Below, in pieces: positions 8,997 through 17,215 of a stretch of 43,824 nt of DNA. Numbering within the stretch: the stretch's first letter is position 1; every line of letters begins with the position of its first letter. A program made the position numbers and the translations under genes. A model generated the notes under the pieces. It worked only from the letters and a program-made list of their open reading frames with translations. It was not told the DNA's origin and did no database searches. Origin of the DNA: Dysgonamonadaceae bacterium (lineage in GTDB: Bacteria; Bacteroidota; Bacteroidia; Bacteroidales; Dysgonomonadaceae); NCBI GenBank assembly GCA_029975415.1, contig JARKPE010000046.1, positions 1 to 43,824 on the forward strand, in the 5' to 3' direction.

Positions 8997-9653
8997 TCAG
9001 TCTTTTATCCCATACGCTAAATCGCCGGCATCACCCAGCCCGGGAACGATATAGGCATGTTCGTTGAGCTCCGGATCGATGGCTGCTGCCCAAATAGTTG
9101 TTTTTTCTTCAGGAAAATTGTTTTTGCAATATTCGATCGCTTGTTGGCTGGCTATAATAGTTGCCAGATGGATTTTTTCAGGACTCCCTTTTGTAAGTAA
9201 AGCTTTGTATGTCAATTCCATACTACTCCCTGTTGCGAGCATGGGATCGGTGAGGATCAACGTCTTGCCCTCGATTCGAGGTGAGGCAATATATTCGATG
9301 AAGATGTTGAACGATTCGTGGCTTTCTTTATACTTGCGATATGCTGAAACAAACGCATTCTCGGCCCCATCGAAATAATTCAGAAATCCGTGATGAAACG
9401 GCAGTCCTGCTCTCAAAATTGTGCCGATTACGATATCCTCGCAAGGAAGATTGATTTCGCTTATTCCGAGTGGAGTCTGGATTTTTTTTGCTTCATAGGT
9501 CAATGTTTTGCTTATTTCGTAGGCCATCACTTCACCTATGCGTTCGATGTTTCTTCTGAATCGAAGACGGTCGTTTTGAATATCTATATCCCTGATTTCG
9601 CGCACAAAAGAGTTAAGGAGAGAGTTGTTTTCCGAAAAATTTATAATTCTCAT
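8997..9653 (-). CDS. upp: Uracil phosphoribosyltransferase
   Basis: 218 residues. The PRPP-binding loop LILTDPMLATGSS is at about 132-144, and the uracil-binding C-terminal part (IDPELNEHAYIVPGLGDAGD) is conserved, as in Upp. It converts uracil and PRPP to UMP in pyrimidine salvage. It is the first gene of the upp-fkp pair; the biochemical link is loose (nucleotide supply). A TACCTTTG box lies about 42 bases upstream. Confidence 0.96.
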   Translation of the reverse strand: MRIINFSENNSLLNSFVREIRDIDIQNDRLRFRRNIERIGEVMAYEISKTLTYEAKKIQTPLGISEINLPCEDIVIGTILRAGLPFHHGFLNYFDGAENAFVSAYRKYKESHESFNIFIEYIASPRIEGKTLILTDPMLATGSSMELTYKALLTKGSPEKIHLATIIASQQAIEYCKNNFPEEKTTIWAAAIDPELNEHAYIVPGLGDAGDLAYGIKD

Positions 9654-9694
9654 TAGTAGGATGGTTGTTAGCGTTATTTATTTTTTTCGGAAAA

Positions 9695-9702
9695 CAAAGG
9701 TA
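9695..9702 (-). promoter_or_regulatory. Putative -7 box (TACCTTTG) for upp-fkp
   Basis: CAAAGGTA on the plus strand reads TACCTTTG on the minus strand, 41 bases upstream of the upp ATG. No convincing -33 element is seen. Confidence 0.45.
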
Positions 9703-9796
9703 ATCGTTTTGTCTTGATCTATAAACATTTTGAATGTTATTTTGTTTTATTTTCGTCGGTGCAAAGAATTTTATTACGGAAATTTTTCTTTAATCC

Positions 9797-9827
9797 TTTG
9801 CTTTTTCCGCGTAAATAATTATCTTTG
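9797..9827 (+). promoter_or_regulatory. Bacteroidota-type promoter of pckA
   Basis: TTTG at 9797-9800, exactly 19 bases, then TATCTTTG at 9820-9827. This is an exact match to the Bacteroidota TTTG-N19-TAnnTTTG consensus. The transcript would start near 9834, giving a 5' leader of about 70 bases. Confidence 0.75.
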
Positions 9828-9902
9828 TCTCGTTGTTTTTAGGCTCACATCTGAAGATTTCATCATTAAATATTTTATCAAATCATTTCAACAACTAAAC
9901 AA

Positions 9903-11495
9903 ATGGCAAATTTAGATTTAAGCAAGTATGGAATTAAGGGCGATTTCGAGATTGTCCACAATCCATCTTATGAGACTCTTTTTCAGGATGAAATGAATCC
10001 TGCAAACGAAGGCTTTGAAAAAGCCAAGTTAACAAAAACAGGTGCTACAGCTGTTTATACCGGAAAGTTTACCGGACGTTCACCTAAAGACAAATTTTTC
10101 GTAAAAGATGCCGTTACCGAAAACACCTTGTGGTGGGACGGTACGATCAATCGCCCTTGCACCAAGGAAGCATTCGACTATTGCAAAGGCCGTGTTGTTG
10201 AACAACTTTCAAAAGCAAAAAAATTGTATGTGGTTGATACATTTTGCGGAACAAATGAGGATACTCGTATGAAGGTTCGCTTCATCATGGAAGTTGCATG
10301 GCAGGCGCATTTTGTTACCAACATGTTTATCCGTCCTTCTCACTACGAACTCACCCATTATGGCGAACCTGATTTTGTTTGTCTCAATGGTTCGAAAACC
10401 ACCAACGACAAATGGCAGGAACACGGATTGAATTCCGAAAACTTCACGCTTTTCGATTTGACCGAAAAAATGCAGGTAATCGGTGGTACATGGTACGGTG
10501 GCGAAATGAAGAAAGGTATTTTCTCATTGATGAACTACTACCTTCCTTTAAAGGGTATTGCTTCGATGCACTGCTCAGCCAATGTAGGTAAAGAAGGCGA
10601 CGTTGCCATTTTCTTCGGACTTTCCGGAACCGGCAAAACAACCCTTTCGGCTGACCCGAAACGTTATCTGATTGGCGATGATGAACATGGCTGGGACGAT
10701 CACGGCGTTTTCAACTACGAAGGTGGTTGCTACGCAAAAGTCATCAACCTGAGCGAAGAAAACGAACCAGATATCTGGAGAGCTATTCGTCGCGATTCTC
10801 TGCTCGAAAATGTTACGGTTGACGACGAAGGAAATGTAGATTATGCCGATGGCTCGACTACTGAAAATACACGTGTTTCTTACCCGATTTATTTTATCAA
10901 TAAGATCGTACTTCCTTCGCGTGCAGGTCACGCCAACAAGGTAATTTATCTGTCAGCCGACGCTTTTGGCGTTCTTCCGCCGGTATCTATCCTCGATGAC
11001 AATCAGGCTCAATATCACTTCCTTTGCGGATATACGTCGAAACTTGCCGGAACCGAACGTGGTATTACAGAACCTGTTCCTTCGTTCTCACCAGCATTTG
11101 GCGAAGCTTTCCTCACACTTCATCCGACCATTTACGCACAACGTTTGGTTGAAAAGATGCAAGCTCACGGCGCAAAAGCTTATTTGGTGAATACGGGTTG
11201 GAATGGCACCGGAAAACGTATTTCCATCAAAGATACGCGTGCCATCATCGATGCCATCATCGACGGTTCGATCGAAGAAGCCGAAAAAATTCATATTCCC
11301 ATCATGAACTTGACAGTTCCCAAAAAATTGAATAATGTTTCGGAAGGCATTCTCGATCCTCGCGATACATATACCGACAAAGCCGAATGGGAAGCTAAAG
11401 CTAAGAAATTGGCTGCCATGTATATCGAAAACTTCAAACAATATTGCGATAACGATGCTGCTAAAGCATTGATTCCTTCGGGTCCGCAATTATAA
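9903..11495 (+). CDS. pckA: Phosphoenolpyruvate carboxykinase (ATP)
   Basis: 530 residues. The kinase P-loop GLSGTGKTT (239-247) and the metal/PEP motif [21 protein letters not shown] (about 259-279) identify the ATP-dependent form, together with the substrate loop GRSPKDKF (58-65). It interconverts oxaloacetate and PEP. In fermenting Bacteroidales it mainly runs toward oxaloacetate, fixing CO2 and making ATP on the way to succinate (known physiology, inferred here). Codon use is more biased than in its neighbours, as expected for a highly expressed gene. It has a consensus promoter and a strong terminator of its own. Confidence 0.98.
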   Translation: MANLDLSKYGIKGDFEIVHNPSYETLFQDEMNPANEGFEKAKLTKTGATAVYTGKFTGRSPKDKFFVKDAVTENTLWWDGTINRPCTKEAFDYCKGRVVEQLSKAKKLYVVDTFCGTNEDTRMKVRFIMEVAWQAHFVTNMFIRPSHYELTHYGEPDFVCLNGSKTTNDKWQEHGLNSENFTLFDLTEKMQVIGGTWYGGEMKKGIFSLMNYYLPLKGIASMHCSANVGKEGDVAIFFGLSGTGKTTLSADPKRYLIGDDEHGWDDHGVFNYEGGCYAKVINLSEENEPDIWRAIRRDSLLENVTVDDEGNVDYADGSTTENTRVSYPIYFINKIVLPSRAGHANKVIYLSADAFGVLPPVSILDDNQAQYHFLCGYTSKLAGTERGITEPVPSFSPAFGEAFLTLHPTIYAQRLVEKMQAHGAKAYLVNTGWNGTGKRISIKDTRAIIDAIIDGSIEEAEKIHIPIMNLTVPKKLNNVSEGILDPRDTYTDKAEWEAKAKKLAAMYIENFKQYCDNDAAKALIPSGPQL

Positions 11496-11512
11496 TTTGA
11501 AATATCTTTTTC

Positions 11513-11556
11513 AACAAAAAAAAATCCCGCTCTTCGATGAAGGCGGGATTTTTTTC
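11513..11556. terminator. Bidirectional terminator between pckA and amt
   Basis: AAATCCCGC (11522-11530) pairs with GCGGGATTT (11543-11551), with a further CTTC/GAAG stem inside. A long A-run precedes it and a T-run follows, so it can end pckA on the plus strand and amt on the minus strand. Confidence 0.85.
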
Positions 11557-11610
11557 ATAATAGTATAAGTATATCAAGGTTTCTTCATAATAATAGTATC
11601 GAAAATTTTT

Positions 11611-12936
11611 TCAAAAAGAGGATTGAATGTCGGTTGCAACTTCGCCGTGCTGAGTAATATCCAAGCCACGCTCTTCCTGCAACTCTGTAACACGCATAGG
11701 CAAAATAAGATTGGTGAGTTTGTAAAGCAGGTAGCTTCCTCCAAATGTGAAGACGCCAACCACTATCAAGGCCACAACATGATAGAGAAAGATTGTTGGA
11801 TCGCCGTAAATTAATCCGACATCTTTAGCAAATATTCCCGTGAGCAGCATTCCAACCATCCCTCCAATGCCATGACAAGGGAAAACATCGAGCGTGTCGT
11901 CTATGCTGCTTCGTGATTTTAATCTGACTGCAAAATAACTAACCAATGCACTGGCAAATCCTATGAAAATGCTTTGACCCACATTGACAAAGCCTGCTGC
12001 AGGCGTGATAGCTACAAGTCCGACTACCGCACCTACTGCAGCTCCTGTTGCCGAACGTTTTTTGCCGCGAGCACCATCGGTTAACATCCATGTGAGCATG
12101 GCTGTTGCCGAAGCCAGGTTGGTATTGATGAATGCGGTAACAGCCACTTCATTGGCAGCCAAAGCCGACCCGCCATTAAACCCGAACCATCCGAACCAAA
12201 GCAATCCGGTTCCTAACAGAATGTACGGAACATTGGTGGGATTACTTTCCTCGCCATCTTTACGCCTACCCAAAAAAATAGCTCCGCTCAAAGCTGCAAA
12301 ACCGGCAGAAATATGTACTACCGTGCCACCTGCAAAATCCAGTACTCCCCATTTATGTAAAAAACCTTCCGGATGCCATGTCCAATGAGCCAGTGGGGCA
12401 TAGATAAAGAGTGAAAACAGAACGATGAACAGCATTAATGACGAAAAACGAATTCTTTCGGCCAATCCTCCCGTGATAAGAGCCGGAGTGATAATCGCAA
12501 ATTTGAGCTGGAACACTGCAAATAGGGCAAAGGGAATAGTAGCTGCAAAATCGGGATTGGGCGCAGAGCCCACGTCTTTAAACATAAAAAAAGTGGCCGG
12601 ATTTCCAATAAATCCTCCGATGCTGTCACCAAAAGCAAGACTGAATCCTACTACAACCCATACTACGCTGATGATGCCCAACGTAATGAAACTTTGGAGT
12701 AGGGTGGATACGAGGTTTTTATATCTGACCATCCCGCCGTAAAAAAAAGCCAGACCTGGCGTCATGAGCAATACCAACGCCGACGCCATCAACATCCATG
12801 CGGTGTCTGCGCCATTGATAGCGGCATTGGCAAAAATGGGTGTTGTATTATCTACCGGAATCAATGCGATGACGGCTATTGTCGATAAAAGGACAAAGGG
12901 TGTCAGATATCTCCTCTTCGAGTTCTTTTCGTTCAT
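11611..12936 (-). CDS. amt: Ammonium transporter (Amt/MEP/Rh family)
   Basis: 441 residues with about eleven to twelve hydrophobic segments, the first probably a cleaved or signal-like helix. Family signatures are present: the FFYGGMVRYKN loop after the second helix, APLAHWTWHPEGFL and DFAGGTVVHISAG in the middle, and FPCHGIGGMVG near residue 355, which carry the pore histidines. It conducts ammonium or ammonia across the inner membrane. No glnK (PII) gene is adjacent, unlike the usual amt-glnK pair. A promoter with TTG-N21-TATATTTG lies upstream. Confidence 0.96.
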   Translation of the reverse strand: MNEKNSKRRYLTPFVLLSTIAVIALIPVDNTTPIFANAAINGADTAWMLMASALVLLMTPGLAFFYGGMVRYKNLVSTLLQSFITLGIISVVWVVVGFSLAFGDSIGGFIGNPATFFMFKDVGSAPNPDFAATIPFALFAVFQLKFAIITPALITGGLAERIRFSSLMLFIVLFSLFIYAPLAHWTWHPEGFLHKWGVLDFAGGTVVHISAGFAALSGAIFLGRRKDGEESNPTNVPYILLGTGLLWFGWFGFNGGSALAANEVAVTAFINTNLASATAMLTWMLTDGARGKKRSATGAAVGAVVGLVAITPAAGFVNVGQSIFIGFASALVSYFAVRLKSRSSIDDTLDVFPCHGIGGMVGMLLTGIFAKDVGLIYGDPTIFLYHVVALIVVGVFTFGGSYLLYKLTNLILPMRVTELQEERGLDITQHGEVATDIQSSF

Positions 12937-12978
12937 TTTGCAATCGTTTTATATTGTCATAAAGAAATTATTTCTCTG

Positions 12979-13010
12979 CAAATATATAAAAAATATTACA
13001 ATAAAAACAA
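12979..13010 (-). promoter_or_regulatory. Putative amt promoter
   Basis: On the minus strand TTG (13010-13008), 21 bases, then TATATTTG (12986-12979), about 43 bases before the amt start. Both boxes and the spacing fit the Bacteroidota consensus. Confidence 0.55.
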
Positions 13011-13072
13011 TTTATAATGCAAAAAGATATTATATCGATATTTATAATTTCAAAATGATTTATACAATAAAT

Positions 13073-13099
13073 AAAAAACGCTCGAATGTGGCTCGAGCG
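13073..13099 (-). terminator. Terminator of the DUF1080 gene
   Basis: CGCTCGA (13079-13085) and TCGAGCG (13093-13099) form a perfect 7-bp stem with a 7-base loop. On the minus strand it is followed by TTTTTT. It is about 78 bases beyond the stop of the DUF1080 gene. Confidence 0.7.
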
Positions 13100-13176
13100 G
13101 TTCTCGAAAATTAGGTTATAATATGTTTTAAGAGAGGGAGATTGTCTGAAGAGATTTTTTCTCTAAAATAATTGTT

Positions 13177-13974
13177 TTACTCGTCTAAGATTTTCAACTC
13201 CACTTTTCTGAACTCACATGGATGACCTTCACTTTGCAGAGAAATCGTTCCCTTGCTCAACATTATTCCCCCGTTGAGTTTCACAAGTTTCGGGAAAGTG
13301 GCATCTCGTTCGTCCAGTTGAGGTTGCTGGTATGTAATTACGGTGTCGCCATTCATGATATGCTTAATGATGTCGTTGCCGTGAACTTCCACCTCAGCCG
13401 TCACCCATTGATCGCCATAGACCGGTTTTGATGATGAGCTAGTGCAATGATCCAGAATCAGTTGGTTGTTTATAACGATGTTAGTACCGGGTGTGCAAAC
13501 GTTCATATTGGTACGTTCAACCAGTGAATCGCTTCCCAAAAGTTGCACCTCGATGGAAGTCGGAAATTCCTGATTTTTATCCATCGATTGCGGTGTCTGT
13601 CCATGAATCATGATACCGCTGTTTCGATAAGCCCACTCGGGAGCACCGGGACATTGGTCGCCTGTGAAACGATATTCAACACGTAAACGATAATGCGAAA
13701 ATTCATCCTTATAAAAAATATGTCCAAACCGGTTGCGAAGCGAATCGTAGGCATCGTATCTTACTTTCAGAATGCCATCTTCCACACGAAACGTGTTTCC
13801 AAAATTGTCGCCTGAGTCATATCCACAGATTTTTACGGTCCAACCCGACAAATCTTTTCCGTTGAATAACTGTATCCACCCGTCGTCGGTTTTTGATTGA
13901 TTTTTGTTTTGTGAGCATGAAAATAAAATCACTGCCAAAAAAAATAACGAAATAAAAAGAAATGTGTGTTTCAT
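13177..13974 (-). CDS. DUF1080 (3-keto-disaccharide hydrolase-like) lipoprotein
   Basis: 265 residues with a lipoprotein signal ending LFSC (Cys20). The mature part is a single DUF1080/laminin-G-like beta-sandwich. The domain opens with GWIQLFNGKDLSGWTVK and contains YRNSGIMIHGQ and the terminal EGHPCEFRKVELKIL, all hallmarks of the family. Related proteins bind or hydrolyse 3-keto-glucosides or other glycans; the substrate here is unknown. It stands alone between two promoters and has its own terminator. It diverges from the carboxylesterase gene. Confidence 0.9.
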   Translation of the reverse strand: MKHTFLFISLFFLAVILFSCSQNKNQSKTDDGWIQLFNGKDLSGWTVKICGYDSGDNFGNTFRVEDGILKVRYDAYDSLRNRFGHIFYKDEFSHYRLRVEYRFTGDQCPGAPEWAYRNSGIMIHGQTPQSMDKNQEFPTSIEVQLLGSDSLVERTNMNVCTPGTNIVINNQLILDHCTSSSSKPVYGDQWVTAEVEVHGNDIIKHIMNGDTVITYQQPQLDERDATFPKLVKLNGGIMLSKGTISLQSEGHPCEFRKVELKILDE

Positions 13975-14006
13975 CTGTTTGTTTTTTAATGAGGTGAGGT
14001 ATTATG

Positions 14007-14014
14007 CAAAAATA
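14007..14014 (-). promoter_or_regulatory. Putative -7 box (TATTTTTG) for the DUF1080 gene
   Basis: CAAAAATA on plus reads TATTTTTG on minus, 32 bases upstream of the start. No clear -33 box. Confidence 0.4.
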
Positions 14015-14135
14015 CATATAATTTTCTGTCGCCCCACCCAGTAATATGTCTTTTTGCACAACAACCATTCATTTTTCAGATTTACCCGAGAACGATAAAA
14101 ATGTTTTTTTGTTTAGTTCATTTGTCGAAATTGAC

Positions 14136-14143
14136 TATTTTTG
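14136..14143 (+). promoter_or_regulatory. Putative -7 box (TATTTTTG) for the carboxylesterase
   Basis: TATTTTTG, 37 bases before the ATG at 14181. The nearest upstream TTTG is 24 bases away, longer than usual. Confidence 0.4.
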
Positions 14144-14180
14144 TATCAGATCGACCTTGTTTATTTAAAATTTCCGCAAA

Positions 14181-15767
14181 ATGAGAAAGACACTTTTTCT
14201 TACATTGATTTTATTGACAACGTTTTTCATTGGCAATGCACAATCAGCTTGCGATACAACGTTTGTCAGGGTTAAAACTACTAAAGGAATAATTGAAGGT
14301 TTCGAATTAACGGGAATTCGTTTCTTTCTTGGCGTTCCCTATGCACAACAGCCAGTTGGCGACTTGCGCTGGAAGGAACCTCAACCCCTTCAACCTTGGA
14401 GCGGCGTGAAGAAAACTATCCGGTTTGGCCCGAGAGCCATGCAGTTGCCGGTTTTCAGCGATATGCGTTTTCGCTCGAACGGCATGAGTGAAGATTGTCT
14501 GTATCTGAATATTTGGACACCGGCCAAAAAGGAAGGCGAGCGCTATCCGGTGCTGGTTTATTTCTACGGTGGCGGATTTATTGCGGGCGACGGTTCGGAA
14601 TATCGTTATGATGGCGAAAGCATGGCTCGCAAGGGAATGGTAACCGTAACGGTTAATTATCGGTTGGGAATATTCGGTTTTTTCAACCATCCCGAACTGT
14701 CGAAGGAATCGCTCCACAAAGCCTCGGGCAATTATGGACTTCTTGATCAAAGTGCAGCTTTGCGATGGGTGAAAGAAAATATACATCAGTTTGGCGGCGA
14801 TCCATCACGGATTACGATTGCCGGAGAGTCGGCCGGATCATATTCGGTGAGTGCACAGATGGCTACACCCTTATCGCGCGATATGCTGGCAGGTGCGATT
14901 TGCGAGAGTGGTTCGCTTCTGGGCTTCCGTCAAATGCCAACGTTGAATGAAGCCGAAGCTCGAGGTGTTGAGTTTGCTCGCAAAATAGGTAAAAAAAATC
15001 TGAAGGAACTTCGTTCGCTTTCGAGTGATGAATTGCTTCAAATTTCAGGAAGACGTGATTTGCCATCATTTAGTGTTGTGGTTGACGGTTATTTTCTTCC
15101 CGAAAATCCGGTTGCTATTTTCGAAAAAGGTGAACAAGCTCAGGTGCCTCTTTTGGTGGGTTGGAATTCGATGGAAGGCCATTACAGTGCCGTTTTGGGG
15201 AAAAACGAACCTACGATTGCCAATTTCGAGAAAGCCATTCGAGAAAAATATCCCGATTTTGCCGAAGGACTGCTTCGCGTTTATCGTCCTGCATCGGACA
15301 ATGATGTGCCTACAGTTGCTTCGGAGTTTGCGGGAGATATGTTTATTTCTTTTGGAACATGGAATTTGTCGGATTTGCATGCTTCGACGGTTGCTAAACC
15401 CGTTTATCGCTATTATTTCACTCATCCGCGCCCGGGTTATAAGGGACAGCCTCAAAACGTCGATCCATTGTATCGGGGCGCATCGCATTCGGCCGAAATC
15501 GAGTATGTTTTGGGGAATCTGCCGGTGAATGATGTGTACGATTTTCAATCGGAAGATTATTTGCTTTCTTCGCTCGCTCAAACATTCTTTGCGAATTTTA
15601 TTCTTACCGGAAATCCGAATGGAGCAGGCGTTCCCGATTGGAATCCCATAAGCTCGGGAAAACCGGCTGAGGTAATGATTCTCGATACCAAAAGTTGTCT
15701 GCAAACTGAGCAACACCGCGATCGGTATCTTTATCTGCGAAGCATTCTGAATAGTTTTAATCCATAA
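14181..15767 (+). CDS. Secreted type B carboxylesterase
   Basis: 528 residues with a cleavable signal peptide (about 1-20, ending GNAQ). The alpha/beta-hydrolase fold shows EDCLYLNIWTP (104-114), the oxyanion strand YGGGFIAG (129-136) and the nucleophile elbow GESAGS with Ser217. His436 in RGASHSAEIEYVLG is the likely catalytic histidine, and Glu332 in SMEGH is the acid candidate. The family cleaves carboxylic esters. In gut or plant-polymer degraders such enzymes deacetylate or de-esterify sugars or xenobiotics, but the substrate cannot be told here. It is monocistronic and its 3' end overlaps the decayed ATPase remnant by 11 bases on the other strand. Confidence 0.94.
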   Translation: MRKTLFLTLILLTTFFIGNAQSACDTTFVRVKTTKGIIEGFELTGIRFFLGVPYAQQPVGDLRWKEPQPLQPWSGVKKTIRFGPRAMQLPVFSDMRFRSNGMSEDCLYLNIWTPAKKEGERYPVLVYFYGGGFIAGDGSEYRYDGESMARKGMVTVTVNYRLGIFGFFNHPELSKESLHKASGNYGLLDQSAALRWVKENIHQFGGDPSRITIAGESAGSYSVSAQMATPLSRDMLAGAICESGSLLGFRQMPTLNEAEARGVEFARKIGKKNLKELRSLSSDELLQISGRRDLPSFSVVVDGYFLPENPVAIFEKGEQAQVPLLVGWNSMEGHYSAVLGKNEPTIANFEKAIREKYPDFAEGLLRVYRPASDNDVPTVASEFAGDMFISFGTWNLSDLHASTVAKPVYRYYFTHPRPGYKGQPQNVDPLYRGASHSAEIEYVLGNLPVNDVYDFQSEDYLLSSLAQTFFANFILTGNPNGAGVPDWNPISSGKPAEVMILDTKSCLQTEQHRDRYLYLRSILNSFNP

Positions 15768-16127
15768 AAAGGATCGGAATCGAAAAACTCCGATCAGTGC
15801 AACCTTCTACGAAGTTAAATATTATGTCTGCTTTAGAAAGTCCATAATACTGAAAATTATGCGATTGGGACAATGTTTCCCGATCGGGATAAATCACACG
15901 GTCGAAGCCCTCAAAGCATAATCCGATTTTTTTAGCCGGCAATTCAATTTGATGGGGGCGTTCCGTTTGGTCGGCCATATAATAGACGTCGTTAGGAAAA
16001 ATCACTTTCTTTATTAAAGTCGATTTTCCTATACGACGACGCCTATACATTACAATAAATGAAGAGAATGCACTTTCTAAGGTTGTAGTAAGCCGTTTTG
16101 TTCTTCTATCCTGTTTACGAATTTCAT
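15757..16127 (-). pseudogene. Frameshifted, truncated archaeal-type (DUF234-associated) ATPase
   Basis: The frame starting at the ATG 16125-16127 gives MKFVNRIEEQNGLLQP and then a TAG at 16077-16079. The next frame over continues with LESAFSSFIVMYRRRRIGKSTLIKK, where a P-loop (RRRIGKST) follows in the normal order for this ATPase family. A one-base frameshift near 16080-16090 splits the gene. Similarity continues through YYMADQT, FDRVIYPDRETL (to about 15870) and then fades. Only about 90 of the roughly 400 or more residues expected remain; Walker B and the C-terminal domain are gone. The P-loop also has Arg for the usual Gly (YRRRR in place of YGRRR). Clearly a relic. Confidence 0.75.
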
Positions 16128-16241
16128 GCGATTTTTTTTGAACATTGTGACTATACGAATATTATGTTTTACAAAATAATGTTTCTGATACATGATTCAA
16201 AACATTTATGACAAAAAATAAAATGCTCATATTTTCAGTAG

Positions 16242-16329
16242 GATGACGAGTCGCCTTAGTGCACGTCATCATCGACCGAGCGGACTCTACTCTGAGAGAC
16301 CTTCACCATCGCGAAGGGTACGAAGTAGA
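16242..16329. other. Compact foldable non-coding block
   Basis: Two adjacent inverted repeats occur: GATGACG (16242-16248) with CGTCATC (16264-16270), and TCTACT (16286-16291) with AGTAGA (16324-16329). The second encloses CCTTC (16300-16304) with GAAGG (16313-16317) and an asymmetric internal loop (CTGAGAGA against GTACGA). It is GC-richer than the AT-rich DNA around it and lies between two gene remnants. It could be a structured RNA or a mobile-element end. I do not recognise a family. Confidence 0.35.
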
Positions 16330-16384
16330 TTTTTTGATGTGCAAGACGGTAAATTACTTGAAAAGTTATTATCGACGGACACTC

Positions 16385-16633
16385 TTAACCCGGGTTGCAG
16401 CTAACTATCGTTAATTTGCTGAAAACCGCAAAATTGATTTTTTTGAATTCCGATTTGAGTACTACAAATTTTCGTTTGACGAAAGGATAGTTTCGTTATT
16501 CCAATGCCTGATAAATCGTCTTTACTTTTTCGTTTGGCTCGGTGGAACAGCGCACATAAATTGTTTTATCGAAAATGTTTTCTCCATACGTTGTATCCCC
16601 TTTTTTGTAACACGGAACATGCAAATGGCTCAT
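16385..16633 (-). pseudogene. Small unrecognised gene remnant with in-frame stop
   Basis: From the ATG at 16631-16633 the frame reads MSHLHVPCYKKGDTTYGEN and on to KTIYQALE, then TAA at 16496-16498. It then continues in the same frame with RNYPFVKRKFVVLKSEFKK until the next TAA (16385-16387). The protein-like composition on both sides of the stop suggests one substitution broke a longer gene. The 3' part is missing. The style recalls N-termini of some Bacteroidota transposase or integrase-like proteins, but I cannot name a family. It lies in the same decayed island as the ATPase relic. Confidence 0.5.
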
Positions 16634-16698
16634 GAAGCGTAAAATCATTATTCTTAACTATAATCTAACCCAATTGTGCCGAATTGCTGCAATCCGGG

Positions 16699-17175
16699 TT
16701 AAATCAAATCGGAGATTTGCGCTTTTGCTATTGAAATCAGGTCGGCGGGCGAGATTTTTAGTTGCAATCCTCGTTGACCGGCGCTTACAAAAATATAGGG
16801 ATATTCCATGCAACTTCGGTGAATATAGGTCGGATAATTTTTTTTCATGCCGATAGGCGAACATGCTCCACGAATGTATCCGGCGACTGAGAGCAAATCT
16901 TTTTGATGAATGAGCGTGCAACTTTTGTTGCCGGAAATGCTTGCTGCCTTTTTTAAATCGATTTCGCTATCGCCCGGCACGATGCAGACAAAATATTTGG
17001 TTTTATTTCCTTCCAGAACCAATGTTTTGAAAACTTGCTCCGGATTTTCATCCAGTTGTTCGGCGACATGCTTTGCCGATAAGTCATTCTCGTCAACCTC
17101 ATAAGGAATGAGTTCGTAATCGATTTTGGAGTTATCCAAAAGTCGGGCAACGTTTGTTTTGGAAATTTTCTGCAT
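16699..17175 (-). CDS. ybaK: YbaK/EbsC-type aminoacyl-tRNA deacylase
   Basis: 158 residues from the ATG at 17173-17175 (MQKISKTNVARLLD); the frame is open to 17199 but those 8 residues look non-native. The family core is visible: QVFKTLVLEG with the catalytic-site lysine, YFVCIVPGDSEIDLKKAA, GYIRGACSPIGMKK, and the late FVSAGQRGLQLKISPADL. YbaK hydrolyses Cys-tRNA(Pro) made in error by prolyl-tRNA synthetase. A tRNA-Cys gene lies 4 kb away, which is likely chance. It follows tex on the same strand with 40 bases between the two. Confidence 0.93.
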   Translation of the reverse strand: MQKISKTNVARLLDNSKIDYELIPYEVDENDLSAKHVAEQLDENPEQVFKTLVLEGNKTKYFVCIVPGDSEIDLKKAASISGNKSCTLIHQKDLLSVAGYIRGACSPIGMKKNYPTYIHRSCMEYPYIFVSAGQRGLQLKISPADLISIAKAQISDLI

Positions 17176-17215
17176 TTTTTTGAATTTGGCAATCAACAAC
17201 TGTTACTCTTTTTCC

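Noticed and set aside
15772-15795. GATCGGA/TCCGATC hairpin as carboxylesterase terminator
   Set aside because: No T-run follows on the plus strand; on the minus strand only CCTTTTT follows, so it is at best a weak terminator of the relic.
16286-16329. CTGAGA next to a stem, as in TPP riboswitches
   Set aside because: The rest of the THI-box (ACCTGATCTGGATAATACC-type and GCGNAGGGA parts) is missing, and no thiamine gene follows.
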